Assembly (NCBI GenBank): GCA_030606845.1
Contig: JAUWFP010000086.1
Coordinates: forward strand, 1 to 8,059
Direction of reading: 5' to 3'
Source of the DNA: Anaerolineales bacterium
GTDB lineage: Bacteria; Chloroflexota; Anaerolineae; Anaerolineales; E44-bin32
DNA length: 8,059 bases
Positions 1-6,230 of this stretch are shown here, piece by piece. A program made the position numbers and the translations under genes. The notes beneath the pieces are model-generated. The model ran no database searches and had not been told where the DNA came from. It worked only from the letters and a program-made list of their open reading frames with translations. Each line of letters starts with the position of its first letter. Positions within the stretch are counted from its first letter, which is position 1.

Positions 1-5
1 CTCTT

Positions 6-45
6 AAAAAAACACCCCCAGACCTGAGGGGGGCAAGCCTGGGGG
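6..45 (-). terminator. Intrinsic terminator, minus strand
   Basis: Read on the minus strand, a 12-bp stem (arms 45-34 and 26-15; seven pairs CCCCCAG/CTGGGGG, then five including two G-U wobbles) encloses a 7-base loop. It is followed at once by TG and seven T residues (positions 12-6). This is a textbook Rho-independent terminator. It lies about 185 bases past the bcp stop codon, so it ends either the bcp mRNA or a separate short transcript starting near 81. The plus strand has no matching U-tract, so it acts in one direction. Confidence 0.85.
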
Positions 46-81
46 CAGTCGAGACATTGGCAAAAAAGCCATGTGACGACT
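6..81 (-). ncRNA. Candidate short structured RNA (two stacked hairpins)
   Basis: Just upstream (minus-strand sense) of the terminator lies a second hairpin, 82-46. It has CAGTCG/CGACTG outer arms, a 2x2 internal loop, ACAT/ATGT, one bulged base, GGC/GCC and a six-U loop. The two hairpins are directly adjacent (46/45). A TATAAT sequence at 92-87 places the expected start near 81-79, at the foot of the first hairpin, giving an RNA of about 75 bases made almost wholly of stems. No good -35 box is visible, so this could instead be the structured 3' end of the bcp mRNA. It matches no RNA family I recognise. Confidence 0.35.
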
Positions 82-86
82 GTTAA

Positions 87-92
87 ATTATA
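87..92 (-). promoter_or_regulatory. Possible -10 box (TATAAT) of the short RNA
   Basis: The minus strand reads exactly TATAAT. It is followed after four bases by the foot of the hairpin at 82-46. No TTGACA-like hexamer lies 16-18 bases upstream and there is no TGn extension, so the promoter would be weak, activated, or a chance AT-rich match. Confidence 0.3.
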
Positions 93-228
93 GAATCTAG
101 CAAGAGATAAATTCCATAGTCCATTGGTCATATCGAAAAAATAGTAATGGGGGCCTGGCGGACATTTCTCGCTTAACACAAGACCTCAAGACCACTGATA
201 TTTCGCATAGAAAGGGGCGATAGAGTCG

Positions 229-702
229 TCAATTCGCATCTTTTTCAAACGCTTCCAGGATCTCCTTGCTGTGTTCTGCGGGTTTGACTTTCTCGAAGAC
301 CTGTTTGATTTTCCCCTCTGGATCGATCAAAAACGTCATCCTGTGTACGCCCTCATACTCTTTGCCCATAAATTTCTTGGGACCCCACACACCATAAGTC
401 TCGCTGATCTTGTGGTCATCATCGGCTAGCAAGGTGAATGGCAGCTGAAACTTCTGTTTGAATTTCGCCTGCTTTTTTACCGTGTCAGGGCTCACGCCCA
501 GGATGACAACACCCCGATCTGAATATGCGCTGTAGTCATCGCGGAACGCACAAGCTTCTTTCGTGCAGCCAGGCGTATCAGCCCGGGGATAGAAATATAG
601 TACAACTTCCTTGCCGAGATAATCATAGAGATGGGTCGTCTCTCCCGCATCGTCAAGGACTTCAAAGTCCGGAGCGGCTTTACCTATCTTGGGGATGGAC
701 AT
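229..702 (-). CDS. bcp: Bcp/PrxQ-type peroxiredoxin (thiol peroxidase)
   Basis: This cytoplasmic thiol peroxidase reduces hydrogen peroxide and organic hydroperoxides, usually using thioredoxin as electron donor. The 157-residue length is normal for the Bcp/PrxQ family. The AhpC-TSA/thioredoxin fold is complete: APDF near residue 10, the peroxidatic motif PRADTPGCT with Cys46 and Thr43, a second cysteine at 51 (the CxxxxC spacing of atypical two-cysteine Bcp), the GVSPD strand at 69-73, FTLLAD at 89-94, and conserved Arg121 in the HRMTFLID segment. The ATG at 702 is fixed by a perfect Shine-Dalgarno eight bases upstream. It is a single gene, separated from the moeA operon by about 500 bp of repeats. 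The terminator at 6-45 is the first strong one downstream. Confidence 0.96.
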   Translation of the reverse strand: MSIPKIGKAAPDFEVLDDAGETTHLYDYLGKEVVLYFYPRADTPGCTKEACAFRDDYSAYSDRGVVILGVSPDTVKKQAKFKQKFQLPFTLLADDDHKISETYGVWGPKKFMGKEYEGVHRMTFLIDPEGKIKQVFEKVKPAEHSKEILEAFEKDAN

Positions 703-710
703 ATTCTGAA

Positions 711-717
711 ACCTCCT
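711..717 (-). promoter_or_regulatory. Ribosome binding site of bcp
   Basis: The minus strand reads AGGAGGT, fully complementary to the 16S rRNA tail, eight bases before the ATG at 702. This settles the start of bcp and predicts efficient translation. Confidence 0.85.
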
Positions 718-789
718 GAGTTAATATACAGACGGCTATCTTGTTAAAGCTCGTCGGCTAGGTAATTGTAAGCCATGAAGAAGAATTTC

Positions 790-805
790 GGTTCTGGTAA
801 GAACC
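790..805. other. Small perfect hairpin upstream of bcp
   Basis: GGTTCT and AGAACC form a 6-bp stem around a GGTA loop; an alternative CTGGT/ACCAG pairing shares the same bases. On the minus strand it is followed by a pyrimidine-rich but not U-only stretch. It might therefore act as a weak stop for transcripts running out of the moeA operon, or simply be a repeat fragment. Confidence 0.3.
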
Positions 806-813
806 AGCCGTCA

Positions 814-968
814 GTTCGAAGAACGAGATGCTTCACTTCGTTCAGCATGACGTTAAGGGGCGTTATTCGGTTTCAGAGATGGAGCTTTCACAAGCAACAT
901 CCTAGGGATTTCTCGGTCACTGTTATGCGGCTCACTCGAAATGACAGGTACTTGGCCAATGTCATTAT
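814..968. repeat. Dispersed repeat, direct copy A (about 155 bp)
   Basis: This segment matches 1017-1171 without gaps, at an exact offset of 203 bases and with about 17 differences counted by eye. It starts with a short palindromic head, ATGCT...AGCAT around a CTTCGTTC-rich loop. It ends with a segment bounded by ATTTC and GAAAT and the tail AATGACAGGTACTTGGCCAATG. The inner GCCG/CGGC stem seen in copy B is eroded here. It resembles the REP-like intergenic elements of Chloroflexota and Deltaproteobacteria genomes. The open frame across it is a translated repeat, not a gene. Confidence 0.8.
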
Positions 969-1016
969 GATGCACGTAGTGCCTAAGAATCTCGTTCATG
1001 TCAAGGAGTCCTCCGT
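969..1016. repeat. Spacer with an inverted fragment of a repeat head
   Basis: The 48 bases between copies A and B contain AAGAATCTCGTTC (985-997). This is the exact reverse complement of a 13-base stretch at 6269-6281, at the head of another repeat unit. Two mini-hairpins are also present: GCAC-gta-GTGC at 972-982 and GGAG-tc-CTCC nearby. The spacer thus looks like a truncated copy in the opposite orientation, suggesting that the field grew by nested insertion or rearrangement. Confidence 0.45.
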
Positions 1017-1171
1017 GTTCGAAGGATGAGATGCTTCACTTCGTTCAGCATGACATTAAGGAGCGTCATTCGGTTTCAGAGAGGGAGCTTGCACAAGCAA
1101 CATCACAGGGATTTCTCGGTCGCCGCTTCACGGCTCCCTCGAAATGACAGGTACTTGGCCAATGTTATTAT
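1017..1171. repeat. Dispersed repeat, direct copy B (about 155 bp)
   Basis: This is the second copy of the 814-968 element, about 89% identical by eye and ungapped. It keeps the best-formed hairpin: ATTTC (1111-1115) pairs with GAAAT (1141-1145), and GCCG (1122-1125) with CGGC (1131-1134) around a CTTCA loop. Positions 1107-1150 recur in inverted orientation at 6321-6364 with only two mismatches. The rest of the 720-1226 gap, 1172-1226, is AT-rich with no recognisable gene or strong terminator. Confidence 0.8.
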
Positions 1172-1226
1172 TTTGATTAAAAACAAGGCACAGCAGATCG
1201 ATTGTATTTGGTCAAAGAGGTCCCCG

Positions 1227-3212
1227 CTAATCTATAACGGCGATGATTTCCCCCATCGAATCAATTGAGTAACCCGGGAGGGAGGCCACTGTCTCTTGGA
1301 ATTCGGGGTCGCCGAGTAATTGGAGCAAGGGCATAAGCCTGGCGCTCTCGTGGTGTTCCTTTGGGATGATGAGATCGTAACGCTCCTGGTAGAGCGCCAG
1401 GAAATCGAGTTTGAGCGCGGCAGCGGCAGCGTGGATCGCAAGGCCGCAGTCCGCACGGCCGGAAGCAACCGCGGCGGCAACAGCCAAATGGGTATATTCC
1501 TCGTGCTGATATCCACGGACAGAAGCAGGTTCAATCCCCAGTTGCTCCAGTTGGTAGTCGAGCAGAATACGGGTGCCGGCTCCGCGTTGGCGGTTGACGT
1601 AGGCAAGGTCTGAGCGGGCGATATCATCCAAACCAGTGATGGTTTTTGGATTGCCCGGGGCCAGGATGAGGCCCTGTTCACGTCCGACCAGGCGGACGAC
1701 CACGACGGGTACGTCAGGTAAATATCTCTCGATGTAGGGTAAGTTGAATTCACCTGTCTCGGGATCAAGCAGGTGGCTGCCCGCTAAGTGCGCTTCGCCT
1801 CGCTGCAGGGCGATCAGCCCCCCCAGGCTGCCCAGGTTTCCAGAACTAAGGCGTGAGCCGCGCAGGGAGAGAAACTGGGCGAGAAGATCCAGCGTGAGAT
1901 CGTGGGAACCCAGAGCAAGTATTGTGCGTTCGAGTTCCTGCCTCGATCGATAGAGACGGACCGGGACGATTTCACCGGCCTGGATCCCCTGAACACCCGC
2001 CGGGATCTCGACAATTCCATCCGCACGCACCAGGGAAGTGATCACGCCTGCCCCACGGGATAAAGGTGATGCGATCCACTGCTCACCAACCTGACCAACG
2101 GTGACACGCAGGTATTCCAGGTCGCCGGCTCGTGAGTGGACTTTACGGGCGAGCTTTGCAGTTAGGATTTCAGGTAGGAACTCCTGTTTGCTGAGCCAAC
2201 AACCGAGGAGTGGTTTAACGAAAATCTCCCCTGTTAAAGCAGCCGATACGGGATAGCCCGGAACGCCGATGATAGGAATAGATTTTTCAACACGGGGGGA
2301 GCCGCCCTTCGATGATTTCTCGATCATCCCCAGGATAACAGGATGACCGGGTCGAACGGCGATCCCATGGACGAGCAGGGTGCCGAGCGACTCAACGACA
2401 TCAGCCGTGAAATCCTCTGTGCCTGCTGATGAACCAGCGATTATCAAGACCAGGTCATGGCCAATGGCTGCATTCGCTGCAGCATCCATAATCCTCTCGA
2501 GTTCATCTTGAACGATGGGCAGCCGGTCAGGGAGTCCCCCCCAGCTCTCGACTTGCGAGGCGAGGACGAGTGAATTGAATTCTATGATCTCACCAGCCTT
2601 CACAGGCCGACCCATCGCTCGTAGCTCGGTCCCTGTGGGGATGATGGCTACGCGCGGCTTTCGCCAAACTTGGACGTGATCGTAACCGCTGGCAGCGATG
2701 GCGCCGAGATCGACGGGCCGAAGTTCATGCCCGGATGGTATGACAAGCTCGGTGGCGACCATATCCTCGCCTAAAAGGCGTACATTTGACCATGGAGAGA
2801 TAGGAGCCATGAGCCGGATCGATTTCTCTTGTGGTTTTGGAGTATCGCTGAGTACTTCAAGGTCTTCGATCGGGATTACAGAATCCGCCCATTCTGGCAA
2901 CGGATCACCTGTATCAACATATTGTGTTTGTGGACCCACAATCAGTTCCACATGATTCCGGTCACTCGCACCCTCGGTCTCCGCAGCTCGCAGAGCGTAC
3001 CCATCCATGGCGGAGGCGTGGTAATGCGGCGAGGATATCTGCGCCCAGATGGGCTCAGCGCTGATCCTTCCCAGTGCCTGGTCCAGAGGGATGTCCTCGG
3101 GTTCGAGCGGCTCCCACAGGCCGGCATCCCGCAGGGCCTGCTCAAAACGGGAGCGTGCCTCTTGGAGTGGGACATCCTGTAAAAACACGGATCGTTGACG
3201 GTTATCAGCCAT
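1227..3212 (-). CDS. MoeA fused to a PBP-like (molybdate-binding type) domain
   Basis: This 661-residue two-domain protein has a molybdopterin molybdotransferase (MoeA) part at about 1-422. Visible motifs are SAMDGYAL (67-74), GEDM (148-151), PTGTEL (192-197), GSSAGTED (260-267), HGIAVRPGHP (282-291) and GVPGYPVSA (316-324). Residues about 430-661 match the PBP_like/COG1910 domain: GSHD (435-438), GSLGGL, RGEAHLAGSHLLD (471-483), GNPKTI, NRQRGAGTR (540-548), GYQHEEYTH and ERYDL. MoeA inserts molybdate into adenylylated molybdopterin in the cytoplasm. The fused domain resembles oxyanion-binding proteins but has no signal peptide, so it would bind molybdate, tungstate or a ligand inside the cell. 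TGD is TGT and PGN is PGY here, differences also typical of this fusion class as I recall it. The ATG at 3212 has a good Shine-Dalgarno. It is the last gene of the operon, 39 bases after moeA. Confidence 0.93.
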   Translation of the reverse strand: MADNRQRSVFLQDVPLQEARSRFEQALRDAGLWEPLEPEDIPLDQALGRISAEPIWAQISSPHYHASAMDGYALRAAETEGASDRNHVELIVGPQTQYVDTGDPLPEWADSVIPIEDLEVLSDTPKPQEKSIRLMAPISPWSNVRLLGEDMVATELVIPSGHELRPVDLGAIAASGYDHVQVWRKPRVAIIPTGTELRAMGRPVKAGEIIEFNSLVLASQVESWGGLPDRLPIVQDELERIMDAAANAAIGHDLVLIIAGSSAGTEDFTADVVESLGTLLVHGIAVRPGHPVILGMIEKSSKGGSPRVEKSIPIIGVPGYPVSAALTGEIFVKPLLGCWLSKQEFLPEILTAKLARKVHSRAGDLEYLRVTVGQVGEQWIASPLSRGAGVITSLVRADGIVEIPAGVQGIQAGEIVPVRLYRSRQELERTILALGSHDLTLDLLAQFLSLRGSRLSSGNLGSLGGLIALQRGEAHLAGSHLLDPETGEFNLPYIERYLPDVPVVVVRLVGREQGLILAPGNPKTITGLDDIARSDLAYVNRQRGAGTRILLDYQLEQLGIEPASVRGYQHEEYTHLAVAAAVASGRADCGLAIHAAAAALKLDFLALYQERYDLIIPKEHHESARLMPLLQLLGDPEFQETVASLPGYSIDSMGEIIAVID

Positions 3213-3220
3213 CGATGCTT

Positions 3221-3226
3221 CCCTCC
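3221..3226 (-). promoter_or_regulatory. Ribosome binding site of the moeA-PBP fusion gene
   Basis: GGAGGG on the minus strand, eight bases before the ATG at 3212, in the 39-base gap after moeA. It gives the fusion gene its own translation start, unlike the coupled genes upstream. Confidence 0.75.
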
Positions 3227-3251
3227 GGTTATGAACTCGTCACATTTCCGA

Positions 3252-4490
3252 TCAGAAGAGTGTGACCAACACCTTGGTGCCCGCGCTCAACCCGGTTGCG
3301 TCGGGCGGTATATGAATCAAACCATCGGCGCGGACAAGTGTGAAGATCAGGTTTGATCTACCGAAAACTGGTTCGGCGAGGGTTCCCTCTTTCGACTCCT
3401 GCAGCCGAACGGGGAGGTAATCCTCACGACCCGCTTGCGAGACGACATTAACGCTCAATTTAGCCGCAATCTGAGGTGCTGGCAGCACTCGTTGAACACC
3501 CAGGAAGCGGCGGATGAGAGGGGCGAGGATTAATGTTCCCACGACCAGGGCGCTAACGGGATTCCCCGGTAAACCGATGAGGGGGATGTCGTCGGCGATG
3601 GCGAGAATTGTCGGTTTTCCGGGTTTGATCGATATTCCATGCACAAGCACACCGGGGTCTCCGAGCGATTGGAGGACATCCCCGGTGATGTCACGGGCGC
3701 TAACAGACGACCCGGCGGTGATGACGATCAGGTCATCCTCTTTGTGTGATTGCTTAACAACCTCGAAGAGCGCATCGTGTTGGTCCGGTACGATCCCCCT
3801 GAGAATGGGTCTTCCACCGAGCCGAGCGATGATTGCTGCAAGAGTATGTGAGTTGATATCGCGAACCTGTGCGGGCCCTGGTTCCATTTCGGGAGGGACG
3901 ACTTCATCTCCTGATGAGAGGATCCCCACACGGGGGGAGACGGCAACCGATACCGAGGTCATGCCGAGCGCCATCAACCCGCCAATCTCCTGCGGGCGAA
4001 GAAGGGTTCCGGGCTCGAGGACAATATCACCTTGTTGAACGTCCTCGCCCTCGAGGAGGATGTTTTGCCCGACTCCAGATGCGCGGTGAACCTCAATTTC
4101 GCTGCTGTCAATCAACTGGGTATCCTCGAGCATCACTACAGCGTCTGCGCCAGCAGGGATCGCCCCGCCAGTGTGCACCTGTGCGGCTTCTCCAGAGTGC
4201 ACTTCAAGTGTTGGGGATTTCCCCATCAGGATTTCACCAGTCAAGCGCAGGTAGGCCGGCAGAGCACCTGACACGCCGAATGTATCCTTTGCCTGGACGG
4301 CGTAGCCATCCACTGTCGACCGGGGAAATGGTGGCAAGGGGTGGGGTGCAGTAACACGCTCGGCCAGGACCCGGCCGTGCGACGCGCTCGTTGATATAAC
4401 TTCAGTGTCTGCAGCCCAGGATTGGGGCAAGGCTGTGAGTATTATTTCCAGTGCAGCAGATGGTGAAATGAGATGTAAAAATTCAGGCAT
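3252..4490 (-). CDS. moeA: Molybdopterin molybdotransferase MoeA
   Basis: This is a full-length, single-chain MoeA of 412 residues. It catalyses the last general step of molybdenum cofactor synthesis: molybdate insertion into molybdopterin-AMP with release of AMP. Motifs in order are RSTVDGYAV (57-65, with the conserved Asp61), HTGGAIPAGAD (106-116), GEDV (148-151), the SSGDEV loop (192-197, Asp195), GSSVSARD (260-267, Asp267), HGISIKPGKP (284-293) and GLPGNPVSA (307-315). A C-terminal domain IV follows, ending in RADGLIHIP. The usual GGVSVG loop reads GSSVSA, a variant shared in part with the neighbouring fusion protein. The ATG at 4490 follows the UbiA stop codon after one base (TGA-C-ATG), so translation is probably coupled. 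The adjacent second MoeA suggests divided roles, for example molybdenum versus tungsten, or insertion versus metal delivery. Confidence 0.95.
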   Translation of the reverse strand: MPEFLHLISPSAALEIILTALPQSWAADTEVISTSASHGRVLAERVTAPHPLPPFPRSTVDGYAVQAKDTFGVSGALPAYLRLTGEILMGKSPTLEVHSGEAAQVHTGGAIPAGADAVVMLEDTQLIDSSEIEVHRASGVGQNILLEGEDVQQGDIVLEPGTLLRPQEIGGLMALGMTSVSVAVSPRVGILSSGDEVVPPEMEPGPAQVRDINSHTLAAIIARLGGRPILRGIVPDQHDALFEVVKQSHKEDDLIVITAGSSVSARDITGDVLQSLGDPGVLVHGISIKPGKPTILAIADDIPLIGLPGNPVSALVVGTLILAPLIRRFLGVQRVLPAPQIAAKLSVNVVSQAGREDYLPVRLQESKEGTLAEPVFGRSNLIFTLVRADGLIHIPPDATGLSAGTKVLVTLF

Positions 4491-4491
4491 G

Positions 4492-5409
4492 TCAGCTAAA
4501 GATGTACCCCATCAATTCCAGGTAGGCGGTCATTGCAAATAAGGCGAGCGCGCTGAGTGTGAATGTGCGCCAGCGTGGAGGGAGCCCTGCTTTGATGCGA
4601 TTCAACTGCCAGACCTGGGCGATTGCCAGGGGAAAAGAGATCAATGCGCCAAGCGCCACACGGTCTGGTAGCCCCAGGATGTAAGCGGTTAAGAAGCTCA
4701 GGATCGCGAATAGGATGGCTAGATCATGGACCTTCATGGCAGTTTCCCACCCGAGTCGAACCATCAGCGTCTTCCGGTCTCGCTTCAGATCAGAGGCATA
4801 ATCGGGGAATTCAGAGGCGATAAACGCCGCGAAGAGCAACGCTGCCAATGGGATCGTGCTCATGGGGAGCAGCCGGTGAAGTTCACTGGCCTGTAGTGTA
4901 AACGAAAAAATGGGCACGAAACTAGCGACAACGATTGTGGCGATAATTTCACCAACCCCACTGGTGATCAATCTTACGGGTGGAGCGCTGTAGAAGAAGG
5001 CGGCGAAGAAGCCCATCAGCACGAATGCCCATGAAATAAAACTAACATCCTTTACAACCAGGAGGAGAGCAGCAAGCGTAGCCGAGATTGTCAGTGTGAC
5101 GATAGTGGAGATCAATGCGGCCGTATACGGTAAATGCTCTGGGTCGAGCGCTTTCCGATCTCCATTGAAGAGCGACTTGAAGGTAATTTCGATGTCTCGA
5201 GCGCCATCGAAGAATGCAACCATGGACTGAGCCATCCATTGGATGGATGTAACGAGTAACTGACCGAGAAAGTAGAGACTCCAGTCGATGGGCCTTCCCA
5301 GGTAAGAGGCGATTGCGGTGCCCAAACCGTAAAGCAGAAATCCACCCAGGAGAAAATGCGGGCGGCTTAGATGCAAGAATAATTGCAGATATTCTTTCGA
5401 GCGGCTCAT
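4492..5409 (-). CDS. UbiA-family membrane prenyltransferase
   Basis: This 305-residue, mostly hydrophobic protein has about eight to nine membrane helices. UbiA enzymes transfer a prenyl chain from a prenyl diphosphate to an aromatic or other acceptor (quinone, haem or lipid synthesis). Supporting motifs are FFDGARD (66-72), taken as the first Asp-rich motif; YSAPPVRL (140-147), typical of the family; and the second Asp-rich motif DYASDLKRD (203-211), followed by KTLMVRLG (213-220). The first motif lacks the usual leading Asn-Asp (Val64-Ala65 here) but keeps the later Asp68 and Asp72. The acceptor cannot be named: MenA-like, archaeal-lipid-like and other subfamilies look alike at this level. 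The ATG overlaps the stop of the upstream cupin gene by four bases (ATGA), and moeA follows after one base. Confidence 0.88.
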   Translation of the reverse strand: MSRSKEYLQLFLHLSRPHFLLGGFLLYGLGTAIASYLGRPIDWSLYFLGQLLVTSIQWMAQSMVAFFDGARDIEITFKSLFNGDRKALDPEHLPYTAALISTIVTLTISATLAALLLVVKDVSFISWAFVLMGFFAAFFYSAPPVRLITSGVGEIIATIVVASFVPIFSFTLQASELHRLLPMSTIPLAALLFAAFIASEFPDYASDLKRDRKTLMVRLGWETAMKVHDLAILFAILSFLTAYILGLPDRVALGALISFPLAIAQVWQLNRIKAGLPPRWRTFTLSALALFAMTAYLELMGYIFS

Positions 5410-5834
5410 GCTTCAAATTCCCAGGGAATCTCTCGATCCCCGGCGTGTTCCCCCTCGGTGTGTGTGCTCAGGCGAATTAGAAAAGCCGGATCTTCCAGTG
5501 CGCGGCAGCCGAAAGCCACGCCGAATGGCGCCAGGACAAGTGTCGGTGTCTCGGCGTAAAGGTGGTGCCAGTGGCCCTGTGATGGCGAATCCTGCCGCAG
5601 GTCATGCCAGGCGAACTCTACTTGCCCTTCGATAAGAGCCCACACCTCGTCCGCCACGTCCCGCAGGGTTAAAGTCTCGCTCCGCTCTGGCGATTTGCGG
5701 ATCACCTGCACCTGACCAAAACGCCGCAGGAGGTGATCCTCATCGCTCAGCACATGGAATTTCGTCAAGCCATCGGTTTCTTCCACTGTGAGTTCGCGGA
5801 TATACAGGTCATGTATCGGCTGGTTTTTTGTCAA
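5406..5834 (-). CDS. RmlC-like cupin protein of unknown function
   Basis: With the TTG start the product has 142 residues. Its pattern fits the RmlC-like jelly-roll (dTDP-4-dehydrorhamnose 3,5-epimerase-related and WxcM/FdtA-like sugar cupins): ADEVWALIEGQVEFAWHDLR (61-80), GHWHHLYAETPTLVLAPFGVAF (about 87-108), then RALEDPAFLIRLST and a DREIPWE tail resembling the RmlC 'RGIRWDDP' end. I do not see the RmlC catalytic His/Asp arrangement, so epimerase activity is doubtful and a substrate-binding or isomerase-like role is open. TTG at 5834 has an AAGGGA Shine-Dalgarno six bases upstream and begins just where family members usually begin. An in-frame GTG at 5885 would give 159 residues but has no good ribosome site. 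It is the first gene of the operon and overlaps ubiA by four bases. Confidence 0.72.
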   Translation of the reverse strand: MTKNQPIHDLYIRELTVEETDGLTKFHVLSDEDHLLRRFGQVQVIRKSPERSETLTLRDVADEVWALIEGQVEFAWHDLRQDSPSQGHWHHLYAETPTLVLAPFGVAFGCRALEDPAFLIRLSTHTEGEHAGDREIPWEFEA

Positions 5835-5840
5835 TGCTCT

Positions 5841-5846
5841 TCCCTT
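5841..5846 (-). promoter_or_regulatory. Ribosome site supporting the TTG start at 5834
   Basis: AAGGGA on the minus strand, six bases before TTG at 5834. The competing GTG at 5885 is preceded only by TTGAGCC, so this site is the reason for choosing the shorter protein. Confidence 0.5.
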
Positions 5847-5920
5847 CTGCGATTTCAGCAGTAGCGGTTGAATAAACACTGTCACGGCTCAAATGTGTAC
5901 GCCGCGCATTCGACATATTA

Positions 5921-5942
5921 ACTCACGTAGGTGCACTTGAGT
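5921..5942. other. Imperfect 22-bp palindrome upstream of the operon
   Basis: ACTCA (5921-5925) mirrors TGAGT (5938-5942), with GT/AC paired further in and one mismatch between them. It lies about 90 bases upstream of the TTG start of the first operon gene, where an operator would sit. No convincing promoter hexamers flank it, so a role as a regulator site is only a possibility. Confidence 0.25.
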
Positions 5943-6042
5943 CGGATATTCATTGTACCGCCCGTCCGCCCGAAATTCGAATCTGAATGGAAAGCGCGAA
6001 GATAATACCCGTCGAAACAACGACCCTCCCTCATCTTGGGGA

Positions 6043-6104
6043 GGAGATTGCTTCGTCACTTCGTTCCTACTAATGACATCCATGTCATTTTGAACTGAGC
6101 AGCA
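6043..6104. repeat. REP-like repeat fragment (GAGATTGCTTCGTCACTTCG type)
   Basis: GGAGATTGCTTCGTCACTTC at 6043-6062, closing with AATGACATC and a following TGTCATTTTGAACTGA, is the familiar intergenic repeat whose minus-strand translation reads ISRNEVTKQSP. The two halves around ATGACATCCATGTCAT (6073-6088) form a perfect inverted repeat, ATGACAT/ATGTCAT. It marks the right edge of the operon's upstream region. The small open frame across it (5889-6083, minus) is repeat-derived. Confidence 0.6.
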
Positions 6105-6105
6105 T

Positions 6106-6213
6106 CCGCCGGTAGAGTAGTCCGGCGTGGTTTCGACACTTGTACCTGCACCACAAGTGCAGGTGTACGCTCCTTACCCTCGCACTCAACCGACGCCGGA
6201 CGTATCGAAACCA
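6106..6213. repeat. Inverted-repeat element with nested and crossing stems
   Basis: A 9-base inverted pair, TGGTTTCGA (6128-6136) and TCGAAACCA (6205-6213), bounds the element. Inside, ACCTGCAC (6144-6151) pairs with GTGCAGGT (6157-6164) around a five-base loop, and TACG (6166-6169) with CGTA (6201-6204). In addition TCCGGCGT (6121-6128) is complementary to ACGCCGGA (6193-6200), which crosses the outer stem, while CCGGCG (6122-6127) can also pair with CGCCGG (6107-6112). The pieces resemble the common 'CCGG-TNGAGTAG-CCGGCG...TTTCGA' intergenic repeat, in two facing halves. No coding content is seen. Confidence 0.55.
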
Positions 6214-6230
6214 GGGATGCTGTGGAGACA

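Noticed and set aside
723..728. TATATT on the minus strand as a bcp -10 box
   Set aside because: Its start site would fall inside the Shine-Dalgarno at 711-717, and no -35 hexamer sits at the right distance. The real bcp promoter is not identifiable.
775..1268. Two plus-strand open frames (775-1029, 1026-1268) with similar peptides containing CFTSFSMTLR
   Set aside because: They are translations of the two repeat copies in the same relative frame. The shared peptide is a known artefact of CTTCGTTCAGCATGAC repeats, and no ribosome site or protein-like composition is present.
1320..4354. Long open frames opposite or out of frame within the moeA genes (for example 3514-4038 and 3869-4354, plus strand)
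   Set aside because: They lie inside clearly conserved MoeA coding sequence and show low-complexity Arg/Ser/Pro-rich shadow translations without motifs.
5952..5957. TACAAT on the minus strand as the operon promoter
   Set aside because: The -10-like match has a GC-rich region upstream with no -35-like hexamer, so it is not distinguishable from chance.
5889..6083. Minus-strand 64-codon open frame beginning ISRNEVTKQSP
   Set aside because: This peptide is a translated REP-like repeat; the remainder has no coding character and overlaps the operon's upstream region.
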